A stretch of DNA of 64,000 nucleotides from Paraburkholderia silvatlantica (GTDB lineage: Bacteria; Pseudomonadota; Gammaproteobacteria; Burkholderiales; Burkholderiaceae): assembly GCF_003096715.1 (NCBI RefSeq), contig NZ_QEOL01000004.1, positions 62,001 to 126,000 on the forward strand, read 5' to 3'. Position 1 is the first letter of the stretch. Every line of letters begins with the position of its first letter. Positions 17,423-29,422 of this stretch are shown piece after piece. The notes below the pieces were generated by a model. It was not told the origin of the DNA and ran no database searches. It worked only from the letters and a program-made list of their open reading frames with translations. The position numbers and the translations under genes are program-made.

Positions 17423-19932
17423 GGCTCTCCCGTAACGGTTTGTGGAGTCGGTTCGTCGGTGTTCCGCGAGGGGGTGTCCGATTCGCCGATGGGCAGACTG
17501 CAATGGAACGTTGCGCCGCTGATGTGGCCGTCGGATTCGACGTTGTTGACCACCCAGAGACGCCCGCGATGCGATTCGATAATGGAGCGGCAGATGTTCA
17601 GGCCCATGCCCATGCCGTCCGACTTGGTGCTGTAGAAGGGCTCGAAGAGGCGCTCGGCCGTGGCTTCGTCGACGCCGGGGCCCTGATCGACCACGCTGAT
17701 GCACACGTTGCCGCCTTCGCGCTTCACGATCACGCGGATCACCGGGTCGATCGCATTCGGGCGCGCTTCGGCCATGGCTTCGGCAGCGTTCTTCAGGAGA
17801 TTGACGAGCACTTGTTCGATCAGCACCGGATCGACGTAGATCACGGGCATGCGCGAGCGCATGTCGGTCACAATGCGGATGCGGCGCTTGCGCGCCTCGA
17901 TCTCGGCGAGGCCCACCGCGTCGGCGACGATGTCGGCCACGCGCGTAGCCTGGCGCTTGGGCTCGGAGCGCTTCACGAACTCGCGGATGCGCTTGATGAT
18001 CATGCCCGCGCGCACGGCTTGCTGCGCCGTTTTCTCGAGCACGGGCAGCAGGTTATCGGGCGCGGCGCGGCCCGACTTCACGAGCGCGACGGTGCCCGAG
18101 GCATAGTTGTTGATCGCGGCGAGCGGCTGGTTCAGCTCGTGCGCGAGCGACGAGGCCATTTCGCCCATCGTCATCAGGCGGCTCGTGAACTGGAGCTTCT
18201 CGTCCTGCTGGCGGGCCAGTTCCTGCGCCTGCTTGCGCGTGGTGATGTCGGTCGCGATCTGCATCTGCGCGAGGTGGCCGTCCACCCACTGGATGTACTG
18301 GCGGCGCACTTCGAACCACTTCTGGATGCTTTCGACGTAGACCTCCTGCGCATCCGCCGTGCTCTCGGTGAGCGCGGTGGCGGGCAGGCCGGCGAAGGCG
18401 TCGACCATGTCGATCGAGTCCGAGGAGGCGCTCGCCGAATCGAAGCCGCCGCCGCCCGCGAGTTCCAGATGGCCGTCCGGGCGGATGCCGAAGAGGTGGC
18501 GATAGTAGCGGTTCGCAAACAACAGCTCGGCTTCGTCGGCGGCGAGCACCGAGACGGCGGCGTCGAGGCTTTCGAGCACGGTGGTGAAGCGCTCGTGCGC
18601 GGCGGCGAGTTCTTCGCGTGCGCGCTTGGGCTCCGTGATGTCGGTCATCGACGACATCCAGCCCGTCTGGCGTCCCGAGCTGTCGATCAGCGGCGAGACA
18701 TAGAGCCGCGCGTGGAACTGCGAGCCGTCCTTGCGGCGCACGCGCAGCTCGAACCCCGATGAGGGCGCCTTGCCGCGCAGCGTCATGTCGAGCTGGCGCT
18801 GCATTTCGGGATAGGCGTCGCGTGGCCAGTAGGGGAACGGTGCGTTCTTGCCCACGAGGTCGCTTTCGTCCCAGCCGGTCATGCGGCAGAACGCCGGATT
18901 CACGTGCGTGATGCGGCCGTGCATGTCGAGCACGCGCATGCCGATCAGCACCGAGTTTTCCATCGCGCGGCGGAAGAACGCCTCCGCGTAGAGCGCCTGC
19001 TGCGCCTCGAAGCGCTGGCGCGTGTGCTTCCAGAGGCTCCAGAGGCTCCACAGCACGAAACACGACAGCCCCGCGACCAGCCACACGAGCGTGTTGTTCG
19101 TGAAGTTGGTCATCTGCGGATACGAGTACACGCGCACCGAAATGCCCTGGCCAGGCGGGTCGAGCGGCAGGTCGTAATAGACGTCGCGCGGCAGGCGCGG
19201 GCGCGTCGAGGTGGTGGCGAGCTCGCGGTTATTCGCGTCGAGAATCGAAATCTTGTACTTGGCCGACAGCTCGGGCGGGATGTCGTGCTTCAGGATGCCT
19301 TCGACCGAGAACACGGCCGCAATCGACCCAAGAAAGTCGCGATCGCGGTATACCGGCGTCTGCAGCGTGATGTAGCCATTGCCGACGTCGTCATAAATAA
19401 GCGGCGAATACACCTGGCGGCGCGTGGCGCGCGCCTCGGCGAAGGCGGCCTTCACGGCCTCGTCCATTTGCGCGTCGTTGGGCTTCGCGAGGCGCTGGCC
19501 GAATACGGGCATCGCCGTGTTGGGCCAGCGCGGCTCCTCCTGGCTTGTGTACCAGTTGAGATAGAGGATCTCCGGATGGCCCTGCATGATGTCCGTGGTG
19601 GACGTCTGGAAAAACTGCGGATCGCTGTGGCCCGAGGCCAGGTCGCGAGCGAGCGCCTGCAGCTGCTCCTGCGCGCCTGTCATGGAAAGCCGGATCTGCT
19701 GCTGGGCCCAGGCGACGTTGCGGTAGAGCGTGTCTTCCTGCTGCTGTTGCTCGCGCCGGTTCAGGCTCCACAAGATCAGGCTCATGACGATCAGGAACAC
19801 GAGGATCGACAGGAGCGGCGTCAGCAAATAGGAATTCGACCACCAGGGTCCGTGGTGCCAGCGGGATGGCGACGACTCGCCGGGCGTTCCGGGCGGCCGC
19901 GCCGAGCGTGCGAAAAGCCGTTCGGTCAACAT
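17419..19932 (-). CDS. fixL: Membrane PAS sensor histidine kinase, FixL type
   Basis: An 837-residue sensor kinase. A first membrane helix (about 35-57) and a second (about 281-302) enclose a periplasmic sensor domain of about 220 residues. A PAS domain follows (about 319-440), then a more divergent PAS-like region (about 447-568) with a Gly/Ser-rich insertion. The phosphoacceptor is His598 in SLAHELNQPLAAINNYASG, and the ATPase domain has LLKNAAEA, DQGPGVD and GMGMGLNI motifs. Whether the PAS binds haem, as in rhizobial FixL, cannot be told from the sequence. No ribosome site precedes the ATG, and a TACAAT hexamer lies at 19945-19940, so the mRNA may be leaderless. It diverges from aceE. Confidence 0.9.
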   Translation of the reverse strand: MLTERLFARSARPPGTPGESSPSRWHHGPWWSNSYLLTPLLSILVFLIVMSLILWSLNRREQQQQEDTLYRNVAWAQQQIRLSMTGAQEQLQALARDLASGHSDPQFFQTSTTDIMQGHPEILYLNWYTSQEEPRWPNTAMPVFGQRLAKPNDAQMDEAVKAAFAEARATRRQVYSPLIYDDVGNGYITLQTPVYRDRDFLGSIAAVFSVEGILKHDIPPELSAKYKISILDANNRELATTSTRPRLPRDVYYDLPLDPPGQGISVRVYSYPQMTNFTNNTLVWLVAGLSCFVLWSLWSLWKHTRQRFEAQQALYAEAFFRRAMENSVLIGMRVLDMHGRITHVNPAFCRMTGWDESDLVGKNAPFPYWPRDAYPEMQRQLDMTLRGKAPSSGFELRVRRKDGSQFHARLYVSPLIDSSGRQTGWMSSMTDITEPKRAREELAAAHERFTTVLESLDAAVSVLAADEAELLFANRYYRHLFGIRPDGHLELAGGGGFDSASASSDSIDMVDAFAGLPATALTESTADAQEVYVESIQKWFEVRRQYIQWVDGHLAQMQIATDITTRKQAQELARQQDEKLQFTSRLMTMGEMASSLAHELNQPLAAINNYASGTVALVKSGRAAPDNLLPVLEKTAQQAVRAGMIIKRIREFVKRSEPKRQATRVADIVADAVGLAEIEARKRRIRIVTDMRSRMPVIYVDPVLIEQVLVNLLKNAAEAMAEARPNAIDPVIRVIVKREGGNVCISVVDQGPGVDEATAERLFEPFYSTKSDGMGMGLNICRSIIESHRGRLWVVNNVESDGHISGATFHCSLPIGESDTPSRNTDEPTPQTVTGEP

Positions 19933-20227
19933 GGCAAGGATTGTAGCTCAGCGTAAGACACGGAAATGCCGCGAAAAAAGCCGTAAATCGCCGATAAACA
20001 GGTGCAAACTGGCCGTTATCGGCCCAGGGGCGCGAACGATTAAGCGTGCGCTGCACCAATTTTTCACATTATAAAATCACATCTCGCAATTCGAAAATTT
20101 TGTTGCGCGATGGTCAGGGGGGTCATTACAATCGCCCCGAAGCTGCTGCGGTTGGCCCGGTCACGTCTCAAGCGTCGCCGTCCGCATGGTCCGATCAACA
20201 GCGTTCCCCTACATCCAGGAGACGAGC
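19933..20227. promoter_or_regulatory. Divergent promoter region between fixL-like gene and aceE
   Basis: No gene is seen. The DNA is clearly more AT-rich than its surroundings around 20055-20105. Candidate -10 elements for aceE are TATAAA (20070-20075) and TACAAT (20128-20133, with TTGCGC 18 bp upstream). TACAAT at 19945-19940 on the minus strand may serve the kinase gene. If the first aceE element is used, the leader is about 145 bases long. Confidence 0.5.
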
Positions 20228-22945
<2,718 letters not shown>

Positions 22946-23023
22946 CCCATCACCCCTGTGCATGGCATGCGCGCCTCCCCGAAGCGGGGAGGCGTGTCGT
23001 ATGCGGCCCCGGAGACACTAACA

Positions 23024-24688
23024 ATGAGTCAAGCGATCGAAGTCAAGGTGCCGGACATCGGCGATTACAAGGACATCCCTGTGATCGAGGTGCTGGTGAA
23101 GGCGGGCGATACCGTCGAAAAAGAGCAGTCCCTCATCACGCTCGAGTCGGACAAGGCGACCATGGATGTGCCGAGCCCGGCGTCGGGCACGGTCAAGGAA
23201 GTGAAGGTCAAGGTCGGCGACAACGTGTCGGAAGGCTCGCTCGTACTGGTGCTGGACGGCGCCGGCGCAGCCGCTGCGCCCGCCGCTCCCGCTTCCGCCG
23301 CGAAGGCAGAGCAGGCCGCGCCTGCCGCCGCGCCCGCGCAGGCTGCCGCGCCGGCCCCGGCCGCAGCGCCTGCCGCGAGCGGCGGCGTGCAGACGGTCAA
23401 GGTCCCGGACATCGGCGACTACAAGGACGTGCCGGTCATCGAGATCGGCGTGAAGGTCGGCGACCGCGTCGAGAAGGAGCAGTCGCTCGTCACGCTCGAG
23501 TCGGACAAGGCGACCATGGACGTGCCGAGCCCGGTGGCCGGTGTCGTCAAGGAAATCAAGGTCAAGGTCGGCGATAACGTGTCGGAAGGCACCGAGATCG
23601 TCGTGGTCGAAGCGGAAGGTGCAGCGGCGCCTGCCGCACCCGCGCAGAAGGCGCCGGTCGAAGAGCCGTCGGACGCGCCTGCACCCGCCGCGGCCAAGCC
23701 CGCGCCTGCCGCACCGTCTGCACTCGCGCAGGCGCCGATCATTCCGGCGGGCGAAGGCGGCACGCGCCGTCCGAGCCACGCCTCGCCGTCCGTGCGCAAG
23801 TTCGCGCGCGAACTCGGCGTGGACGTTGGCCGCGTGACGGGTACGGGTCCGAAGGGCCGCATCACCCAGGACGACGTCACCGCGTTCGTGAAGGGCGTGA
23901 TGGCGGGTGCGCTCGCGGCTCCCGCTGCCGCCGCGCCGGCCGGTGGCGGCGCGGGCCTGAACCTGCTGCCCTGGCCGAAGATCGACTTCACGAAGTTCGG
24001 CCCGATCGACACGCAGCCGCTCTCGCGCATCAAGAAGATCTCGGGCGCGAACCTGCACCGCAACTGGGTCATGATCCCGCACGTCACGAATAACGACGAA
24101 GCGGACATCACCGATCTCGAAGCGCTGCGCGTGCAGCTGAACAAGGAAAACGAGAAGGCGGGCGTGAAGTTCACGATGCTCGCGTTCGTCATCAAGGCCT
24201 GCGTCGCGGCGCTCAGGAAGTTCCCGGCGTTCAACGCGAGCCTCGACGGCGACAACCTCGTCTTCAAGCAGTACTACCACATCGGTTTTGCCGCCGACAC
24301 GCCGAACGGCCTCGTCGTCCCGGTGATCCGCGACGCGGACAAGAAGGGCCTCGTCGACATCGCGAAGGAAATGGCCGAGCTTTCGAAGCTCGCGCGCGAA
24401 GGCAAGCTCAAGCCGGACCAGATGCAGGGCGGCTGCTTCTCGATCTCGTCGCTCGGCGGCATCGGCGGCACGCATTTCACGCCGATCATCAACGCACCGG
24501 AAGTGGCGATCCTCGGCCTGTCGAAGAGCGCGATGAAGCCGGTGTGGGACGGCAAGCAGTTCGTGCCGCGCCTCACGCTGCCGCTGTCGCTCTCGTACGA
24601 TCACCGCGTGATCGACGGCGCGGCTGCCGCGCGCTTCAATGCGTACCTCGCTTCGATCCTCGGCGATTTCCGCCGCGTGATTCTGTAA
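23024..24688 (+). CDS. aceF: Pyruvate dehydrogenase E2, dihydrolipoyllysine acetyltransferase
   Basis: The E2 core of the complex, 554 residues. Two nearly identical lipoyl domains carry LESDKATMDVPSP with lipoylated Lys44 and Lys162. Each is followed by a long Ala/Pro-rich flexible linker (about 80-121 and 196-250). The peripheral subunit-binding domain spans about 250-290 (SPSVRKFARELGVDV, GTGPKGRI). The catalytic acetyltransferase domain fills the rest and has the YDHRVIDG active-site motif near the C-terminus. Two lipoyl domains compare with three in E. coli. The start has GGAGA eight bases upstream and lies 78 bp after aceE. Confidence 0.96.
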   Translation: MSQAIEVKVPDIGDYKDIPVIEVLVKAGDTVEKEQSLITLESDKATMDVPSPASGTVKEVKVKVGDNVSEGSLVLVLDGAGAAAAPAAPASAAKAEQAAPAAAPAQAAAPAPAAAPAASGGVQTVKVPDIGDYKDVPVIEIGVKVGDRVEKEQSLVTLESDKATMDVPSPVAGVVKEIKVKVGDNVSEGTEIVVVEAEGAAAPAAPAQKAPVEEPSDAPAPAAAKPAPAAPSALAQAPIIPAGEGGTRRPSHASPSVRKFARELGVDVGRVTGTGPKGRITQDDVTAFVKGVMAGALAAPAAAAPAGGGAGLNLLPWPKIDFTKFGPIDTQPLSRIKKISGANLHRNWVMIPHVTNNDEADITDLEALRVQLNKENEKAGVKFTMLAFVIKACVAALRKFPAFNASLDGDNLVFKQYYHIGFAADTPNGLVVPVIRDADKKGLVDIAKEMAELSKLAREGKLKPDQMQGGCFSISSLGGIGGTHFTPIINAPEVAILGLSKSAMKPVWDGKQFVPRLTLPLSLSYDHRVIDGAAAARFNAYLASILGDFRRVIL

Positions 24689-24783
24689 AACCGATTTGAC
24701 CGGCTCGCGCCGCCGCGCCGCGCGTCCATGACGTGCGCGCTGCGGCAGGCGCGGCCGGTCTTCCTTTAGGGGTAGGGGACACC

Positions 24784-26559
24784 ATGAGTCTCGTCGAAGT
24801 GAAAGTGCCGGATATCGGCGACTTCAAGGATATCGACGTCATCGAAGTCAATATCAAGGCGGGCGACGTCATCGAGAAGGAGCAGACGCTGCTCTCGCTC
24901 GAGTCGGACAAGGCCACGATGGAAGTGCCCAGCGACGTCGCGGGCACCGTCAAGGAAGTGAAGATCAAGGCCGGCGACAAGGCGTCGCAAGGCACCGTGA
25001 TCGCGCTGGTCGAAGCCGCTGAGGGCGCGGCCGCACCGAAGGCCGAAGCGCCCAAGGCCGCTGAAGCGCCGAAGGCCGCCGAGGCACCGAAGGCCGCCGA
25101 AGTTTCCAAAACCGCGGCGCCGCAAGCTGGCAGCTTCAGCGGCAGCGCCGACGTCGAATGCGACATGCTCGTGCTCGGCGCGGGCCCCGGCGGCTACTCG
25201 GCGGCGTTCCGCTCCGCCGACCTCGGCATGAAGACCGTGCTGGTCGAGCGTTATTCGACGCTTGGGGGCGTGTGCCTGAACGTGGGATGCATTCCGTCGA
25301 AGGCGCTGCTGCACACGGCGCTCGTGATCGACGAAGCGCAAGCGCTCGGCTCGCACGGCATCACGTTCGGCAAGCCGCAGATCGACCTCGACCGCCTGCG
25401 CGACTTCAAGTCGGGCGTGGTGAAGAAGCTCACGGGCGGTCTCGCCGGCATGGCGAAGGCGCGCAAGGTCGAAGTCGTGACGGGCGTGGGCGCGTTCCTC
25501 GATCCGAACCACATGGAAGTGGTGGGCGAAAACGGCAAGAAGATCGTCAAGTTCAGGCAGGCGATCATCGCTGCGGGCTCGCAGGCCGTGAAGCTGCCGT
25601 TCATGCCGGAAGATCCGCGCGTGGTCGATTCGACCGGCGCGCTGGAACTGCGCCAGATTCCGCAGAAGATGCTCGTGATCGGCGGCGGCATCATCGGTCT
25701 GGAAATGGCGACTGTCTACGCAACGCTCGGCGCGCAGATCGACGTCGTGGAAATGCTCGACGGCCTGATGGCCGGCGCGGACCGCGATCTCGTGAAGGTC
25801 TGGGAGAAGTACAACGCGAAGCGCTTCGCGAACGTCATGCTCAAGACCAAAACGACAAAGGCCGAGGCGAAGGACGACGGCATTTACGTCTCGTTCGAGG
25901 GCGAGAAGGCCCCGGCCGAGCCGCAGCGCTACGACCTCGTGCTGGTCGCCGTGGGCCGCTCGCCCAACGGCAGGAAGATCGGCGCGGACAAGGCCGGTGT
26001 GGCGGTGACGGATCGCGGCTTCATCGAAGTCGACAAGCAGATGCGCACCAATGTGCCGCACATCTTCGCGATCGGCGACGTGGTCGGCCAGCCGATGCTC
26101 GCGCACAAGGCCGTGCATGAAGGCCACGTGGCGGCGGAAGCGGCGCACGGCGAGAAGGCGTACTTCGACGCGCTGCAGATTCCTTCGGTGGCCTACACCG
26201 ATCCGGAAGTGGCGTGGGCCGGCAAGACCGAAGACCAGTGCAAGGCCGAAGGCATCAAGTACGGCAAGGCGGTGTTCCCGTGGGCCGCTTCGGGCCGCGC
26301 GATCGCCAACGGCCGCGACGAGGGCTTCACCAAGCTGATCTTCGACGAAGAGACGCATCGCGTGATCGGCGGCGGCATCGTCGGCCTGAACGCGGGGGAC
26401 CTCATCAGCGAAGTCTGCCTCGCGGTGGAAATGGGCGCGGATGCGACCGACATCGGCAAGACGATCCACCCGCACCCGACGCTGGGCGAGTCGATCGGCA
26501 TGGCCGCCGAGCTGTACGAAGGCGTCTGTACCGACCTGCCGCCGCAGAAGAAGAAGTAA
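24784..26559 (+). CDS. lpdA: Dihydrolipoamide dehydrogenase E3 with an N-terminal lipoyl domain
   Basis: A flavoprotein disulfide reductase of 591 residues. Unlike the usual ~470-residue Lpd, it has an extra lipoyl domain (residues 1-80, lipoyl Lys43 in LESDKATMEVPS) and an Ala/Lys/Pro linker with KAAEAP repeats (about 85-115). The enzyme part starts near 125 with the FAD-binding VLGAGPGGYSAA, has the redox pair Cys164/Cys169 in GGVCLNVGCIPSK, the NAD-binding GGGIIGLEMA and the C-terminal active-site HPHPTLGE. It reoxidises the dihydrolipoyl groups of AceF. It is the last gene of the operon and is followed by a terminator. Confidence 0.96.
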   Translation: MSLVEVKVPDIGDFKDIDVIEVNIKAGDVIEKEQTLLSLESDKATMEVPSDVAGTVKEVKIKAGDKASQGTVIALVEAAEGAAAPKAEAPKAAEAPKAAEAPKAAEVSKTAAPQAGSFSGSADVECDMLVLGAGPGGYSAAFRSADLGMKTVLVERYSTLGGVCLNVGCIPSKALLHTALVIDEAQALGSHGITFGKPQIDLDRLRDFKSGVVKKLTGGLAGMAKARKVEVVTGVGAFLDPNHMEVVGENGKKIVKFRQAIIAAGSQAVKLPFMPEDPRVVDSTGALELRQIPQKMLVIGGGIIGLEMATVYATLGAQIDVVEMLDGLMAGADRDLVKVWEKYNAKRFANVMLKTKTTKAEAKDDGIYVSFEGEKAPAEPQRYDLVLVAVGRSPNGRKIGADKAGVAVTDRGFIEVDKQMRTNVPHIFAIGDVVGQPMLAHKAVHEGHVAAEAAHGEKAYFDALQIPSVAYTDPEVAWAGKTEDQCKAEGIKYGKAVFPWAASGRAIANGRDEGFTKLIFDEETHRVIGGGIVGLNAGDLISEVCLAVEMGADATDIGKTIHPHPTLGESIGMAAELYEGVCTDLPPQKKK

Positions 26560-26593
26560 GACGGTGCCGCGCCGCTCGGTGCGGCGCGCATGA

Positions 26594-26632
26594 AAAAACG
26601 GCGCACTCCGCGAGGGGTGCGCCGTTTGCTTT
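26594..26632 (+). terminator. Terminator of the aceE-aceF-lpdA operon
   Basis: Stem AAACGGCGCAC (26596-26606) and GTGCGCCGTTT (26617-26627), extended inward by three further pairs, followed by a T-rich stretch. Confidence 0.88.
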
Positions 26633-26790
26633 TGGGTTCTGCAGTATGGGCTACGAGAGGCGCCGGGGCGTAAAAAAGATTCCCGGTCGGCGACCGGGCA
26701 AGTGACATGCCGCGCGGCATGCCGGAGCGTTCAGGCCCGGCGCCCGGTGCGCCGCTGCTTCAGCGCACGCACCGGTTCGATCTACAACGT

Positions 26791-27363
26791 TCAGACCGTC
26801 TTCTTGGCCGAAGCGGCAGCCGAGCGCGATGCCTGGGCGGCAGCCTTGCTCGCAGCAGCGGTGGCGGCGTTGAAGTTGCTTTCCGCCATTTCCACGGCTT
26901 GCTTCGTGGCCTTGTGGACCGTTTCGTAGGTCGTGTTCGCGGCGTTGATGGCCGACTTGATCACGGCAACTGCGGTCTCCGAGCCGGCCGGCGCATTCTT
27001 CGCGACGTTGTCGACGAGCGACTGAACCTTGCGGTTCTGCTCTTCGTAGTGGGCTTCGGCGACCTTCGCGAACTCAGCCTGGGTGGCCGAGGCGATTTCA
27101 TACACATGACGGCCATACGACAGCAGCTTTTCGGTCAGCGGCTGGGCGTAGCTCGTTTGCAGGGCCAGGAATTCCTGCGCGTCCTTCACAGACAGTGCGC
27201 GCTGGGCGTGTTCCTGCGATTCCGCCAGATTCGAGCGGACGGCCTGAAGGTTCAATTCGACGAGCTTTTCCACGCCTTCGAACGCCTTGCCGGTGAGGCC
27301 GAACAGGGTTTCGAGGTTGGCTTTCTGGGCAGCGGCGAATTGCTCAGGGGTCAGCAGACTCAT
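26791..27363 (-). CDS. phaP: Phasin, polyhydroxyalkanoate granule-associated protein
   Basis: A 190-residue protein that coats polyhydroxyalkanoate storage granules and controls their size and number. It begins [20 protein letters not shown], the classic phasin start, and continues as amphipathic helices ([22 protein letters not shown]) with an Ala/Ser/Lys-rich C-terminal tail. There is no signal peptide or membrane helix. AGGAG lies eight bases before the ATG. No PHA synthase is nearby, as is usual for phasin genes in this group. A good sigma-70 promoter with twin palindromes lies upstream, which suggests control by the PHA-responsive repressor PhaR. Confidence 0.94.
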   Translation of the reverse strand: MSLLTPEQFAAAQKANLETLFGLTGKAFEGVEKLVELNLQAVRSNLAESQEHAQRALSVKDAQEFLALQTSYAQPLTEKLLSYGRHVYEIASATQAEFAKVAEAHYEEQNRKVQSLVDNVAKNAPAGSETAVAVIKSAINAANTTYETVHKATKQAVEMAESNFNAATAAASKAAAQASRSAAASAKKTV

Positions 27364-27444
27364 GTTTACGCTCCTGTATGTCGGCGGCCTTCGTGGGTCG
27401 CCTGAAGTAAGTGGCACGGCGATGGTGCTCTGTCGCTCACTTTG

Positions 27445-27511
27445 TGCGTCGCAACATTGATTGAATTTTAGGATGCTCCGGAAGAAAGTCAAGGCCTTTT
27501 GGTGCGTCGCA
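27445..27511 (-). promoter_or_regulatory. phaP promoter with two copies of a TGCGTCGCA palindrome
   Basis: On the minus strand TTGACT (27492-27487) and TAAAAT (27470-27465) are 16 bp apart, placing the transcription start near 27458. The sequence TGCGTCGCA occurs at 27445-27453, just downstream of the start, and at 27503-27511, just upstream of the -35 box; the second copy extends to GTGCGTCGCAC. Two sites bracketing the promoter fit the known arrangement of PhaR at phasin genes, though the exact PhaR motif of this organism is not known to me. Confidence 0.72.
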
Positions 27512-27573
27512 CAATGTCGATAATTTATTATTAAACAAACACTTATGCCTCGCGCATGGCGCAACCGCGACAA

Positions 27574-28010
27574 CGCGCCAATGCCCGTTGCGCTGGGCTC
27601 GCGGCGAGTTCAACGAGGCCGCGCGCAGGGTGGTGCAAGCGCGCGAACGCGGCTTCTGGCAAGATGCGGCATGGATCGCGTGACGCGTCTATGGGATTTC
27701 ACCTGGGTGCGTGCACCGAATTCCTGGATGGAACGTTAATGATCTATTGCGGTCGAACGCGCGTCGCGCGGCACGGCGGCGCCGGTAGTCAGACAAATCT
27801 CACCTGTATTTTCCTCAGTTCAAGTTCCTGCGACGAACGCCGTTAACGCAGCAAGCGCATTTTGCGTGTGCCGCAAACGTTGTCAGCAAGCGGCGTCATG
27901 GGGAGAGGAGCGGCCAGGCAATTGTCTGACTCCATCGAATGCGGGAAGTGCATTGGCCAGATCAATCGGAGGTCATACTTCGGTTTAATGAGCGCCTATA
28001 AGTGCTTCAA
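27574..28010. other. Non-coding stretch between phasin promoter and the PBP7-type gene
   Basis: No convincing gene, tRNA or hairpin with a T-tract was found. Open frames here are short, arginine-rich and lack ribosome sites. Confidence 0.5.
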
Positions 28011-28011
28011 T

Positions 28012-28040
28012 TTGCGAATTTTTCGTGGTTTTACTACACT
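28012..28040 (+). promoter_or_regulatory. Sigma-70-like promoter of the PBP7-type gene
   Basis: TTGCGA (28012-28017) and TACACT (28035-28040) with 17 bp spacing, 36 bp before the start codon. Confidence 0.55.
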
Positions 28041-28075
28041 TGGCGAACGATCCCGCCGCTCCATCAAGAACACTA

Positions 28076-29260
28076 ATGAAATCCGACAAGCTCCTGTCGT
28101 TCTCACTGATGCCGTCGTCGGTTATCAGCACCGCATTGTCGGTTGCTGTTTCCGTCGCGATCAGTGCGACGCTCGTGGCGCCTGAGGGCGCCTTTGCTGC
28201 GTCGCAAGACGCTGCGCCGGCCAAAACGGCCAAGGCGAAAAAAGCCACCAAGAAGGTTGCGAAGGCCGAGCCGGAAACGGCCAGGGCCAGCAAGAAGGCG
28301 GGCGCAGCCCGTACCGTCGCCGCCAGGGACGACGATGCGCATCCGGTGGCCAAAAAACGCCGTGTCACTTATACGATGAACGGCCGCCATCATTCGGCGG
28401 TGCGCCGTGTCGCGTTCGAACCGCGTCAGCCGACCGTTGGTCAGGCGTTCGGTCTGCACGAGACGCCCGACTCGCTGATGCTGCGCTCGGGCGTTGCGTA
28501 CGTGGTCGACCAGAACACGCTCGAGCCGCTGTTCGACAAGAACTCGCGCGCCGTTGTGCCCATCGCCTCGATCTCGAAGCTCATGACCGCGATGGTCGTG
28601 CTCGACTCGAAGGCATCGCTCTCGGAACCGATCGAAGTCACGGACGAAGACCGCGACTACGAGAAGAACACGGGCTCGCGCCTTTCGGTGGGCTCGGTGC
28701 TCTCGCGCGAGGACATGTTGCACATCGCGCTGATGGCGTCGGAAAACCGCGCGGCGGCGGCGCTCTCGCGCTATTACCCGGGCGGCCGTCCGGCGTTCAT
28801 CGCGGCGATGAACGCGAAGGCAAAGCAGCTCGGCATGACCGATACGCACTTCGAGAATTCGACGGGGCTCACGAGCCACAACGTCTCGACGGCGCGTGAT
28901 CTCGTGAAGATGGTGAACGCGGCCTACCAGTACCCGATGATTCGCCAGTTCTCGACCGACCGCAGCTACGACGTGTTCACGGGCAAGCGCAATCTCGCCT
29001 ACAACAGCACGAATGCCCTGGTCCGCAATGCGTCGTGGGACATCGGCCTGCAGAAGACAGGCTTCATCAACGAAGCGGGTGAGTGCCTCGTCATGCAGAC
29101 GACGATTCACAATCGTCCGGTGATCATGGTCTTGCTCGATTCGAGCGGCAAGTACTCGCGCTTCGCGGATGCCACGCGCGTGCGCACGTGGCTCGACAAC
29201 GGCGGCGCCGACCAGCAGCCGCGCATTACGAGCGCCGACGCAGGCGGTGCCGGGACCTGA
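28076..29260 (+). CDS. pbpG: D-alanyl-D-alanine endopeptidase (PBP7 type, S11 peptidase)
   Basis: A periplasmic low-molecular-weight penicillin-binding protein that cuts peptide cross-links in peptidoglycan. The 394 residues start with a signal peptide ending about AFA-AS (residue 41). A Lys/Ala-rich stretch (about 47-95) follows and then the S11 catalytic domain. The three active-site motifs are SISK (Ser165, Lys168), SEN (222-224) and KTG (327-329). The basic linker is unusual for E. coli PBP7 and may hold the enzyme close to the cell wall or membrane. Alternative class: D,D-carboxypeptidase, but the absence of a C-terminal membrane-anchor helix favours PBP7. Confidence 0.92.
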   Translation: MKSDKLLSFSLMPSSVISTALSVAVSVAISATLVAPEGAFAASQDAAPAKTAKAKKATKKVAKAEPETARASKKAGAARTVAARDDDAHPVAKKRRVTYTMNGRHHSAVRRVAFEPRQPTVGQAFGLHETPDSLMLRSGVAYVVDQNTLEPLFDKNSRAVVPIASISKLMTAMVVLDSKASLSEPIEVTDEDRDYEKNTGSRLSVGSVLSREDMLHIALMASENRAAAALSRYYPGGRPAFIAAMNAKAKQLGMTDTHFENSTGLTSHNVSTARDLVKMVNAAYQYPMIRQFSTDRSYDVFTGKRNLAYNSTNALVRNASWDIGLQKTGFINEAGECLVMQTTIHNRPVIMVLLDSSGKYSRFADATRVRTWLDNGGADQQPRITSADAGGAGT

Positions 29261-29288
29261 TCTGCGCCTGTCCCGGATTTACCCAACG

Positions 29289-29316
29289 AACGCCCCGCAA
29301 CCGCGGGGCGTTTTGT
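29289..29316 (+). terminator. Terminator of pbpG
   Basis: Stem AACGCCCCGC (29289-29298) and GCGGGGCGTT (29303-29312), four-base loop, followed by TTTTGTTTT-like sequence. Confidence 0.92.
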
Positions 29317-29422
29317 TTTCCGGCGCGTGCTGTTCGTCCTTTGTCGACGCGTGAGGCGGTCAGCAAGCCAAAAAAGCGGAGGGCACGCCTCTCGCTCTTC
29401 CTGATTGCCCTTCACCCTGACT

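Noticed and set aside
27574..28010. Small genes in the gap before pbpG
   Set aside because: Short Arg-rich frames without ribosome sites or recognisable similarity.
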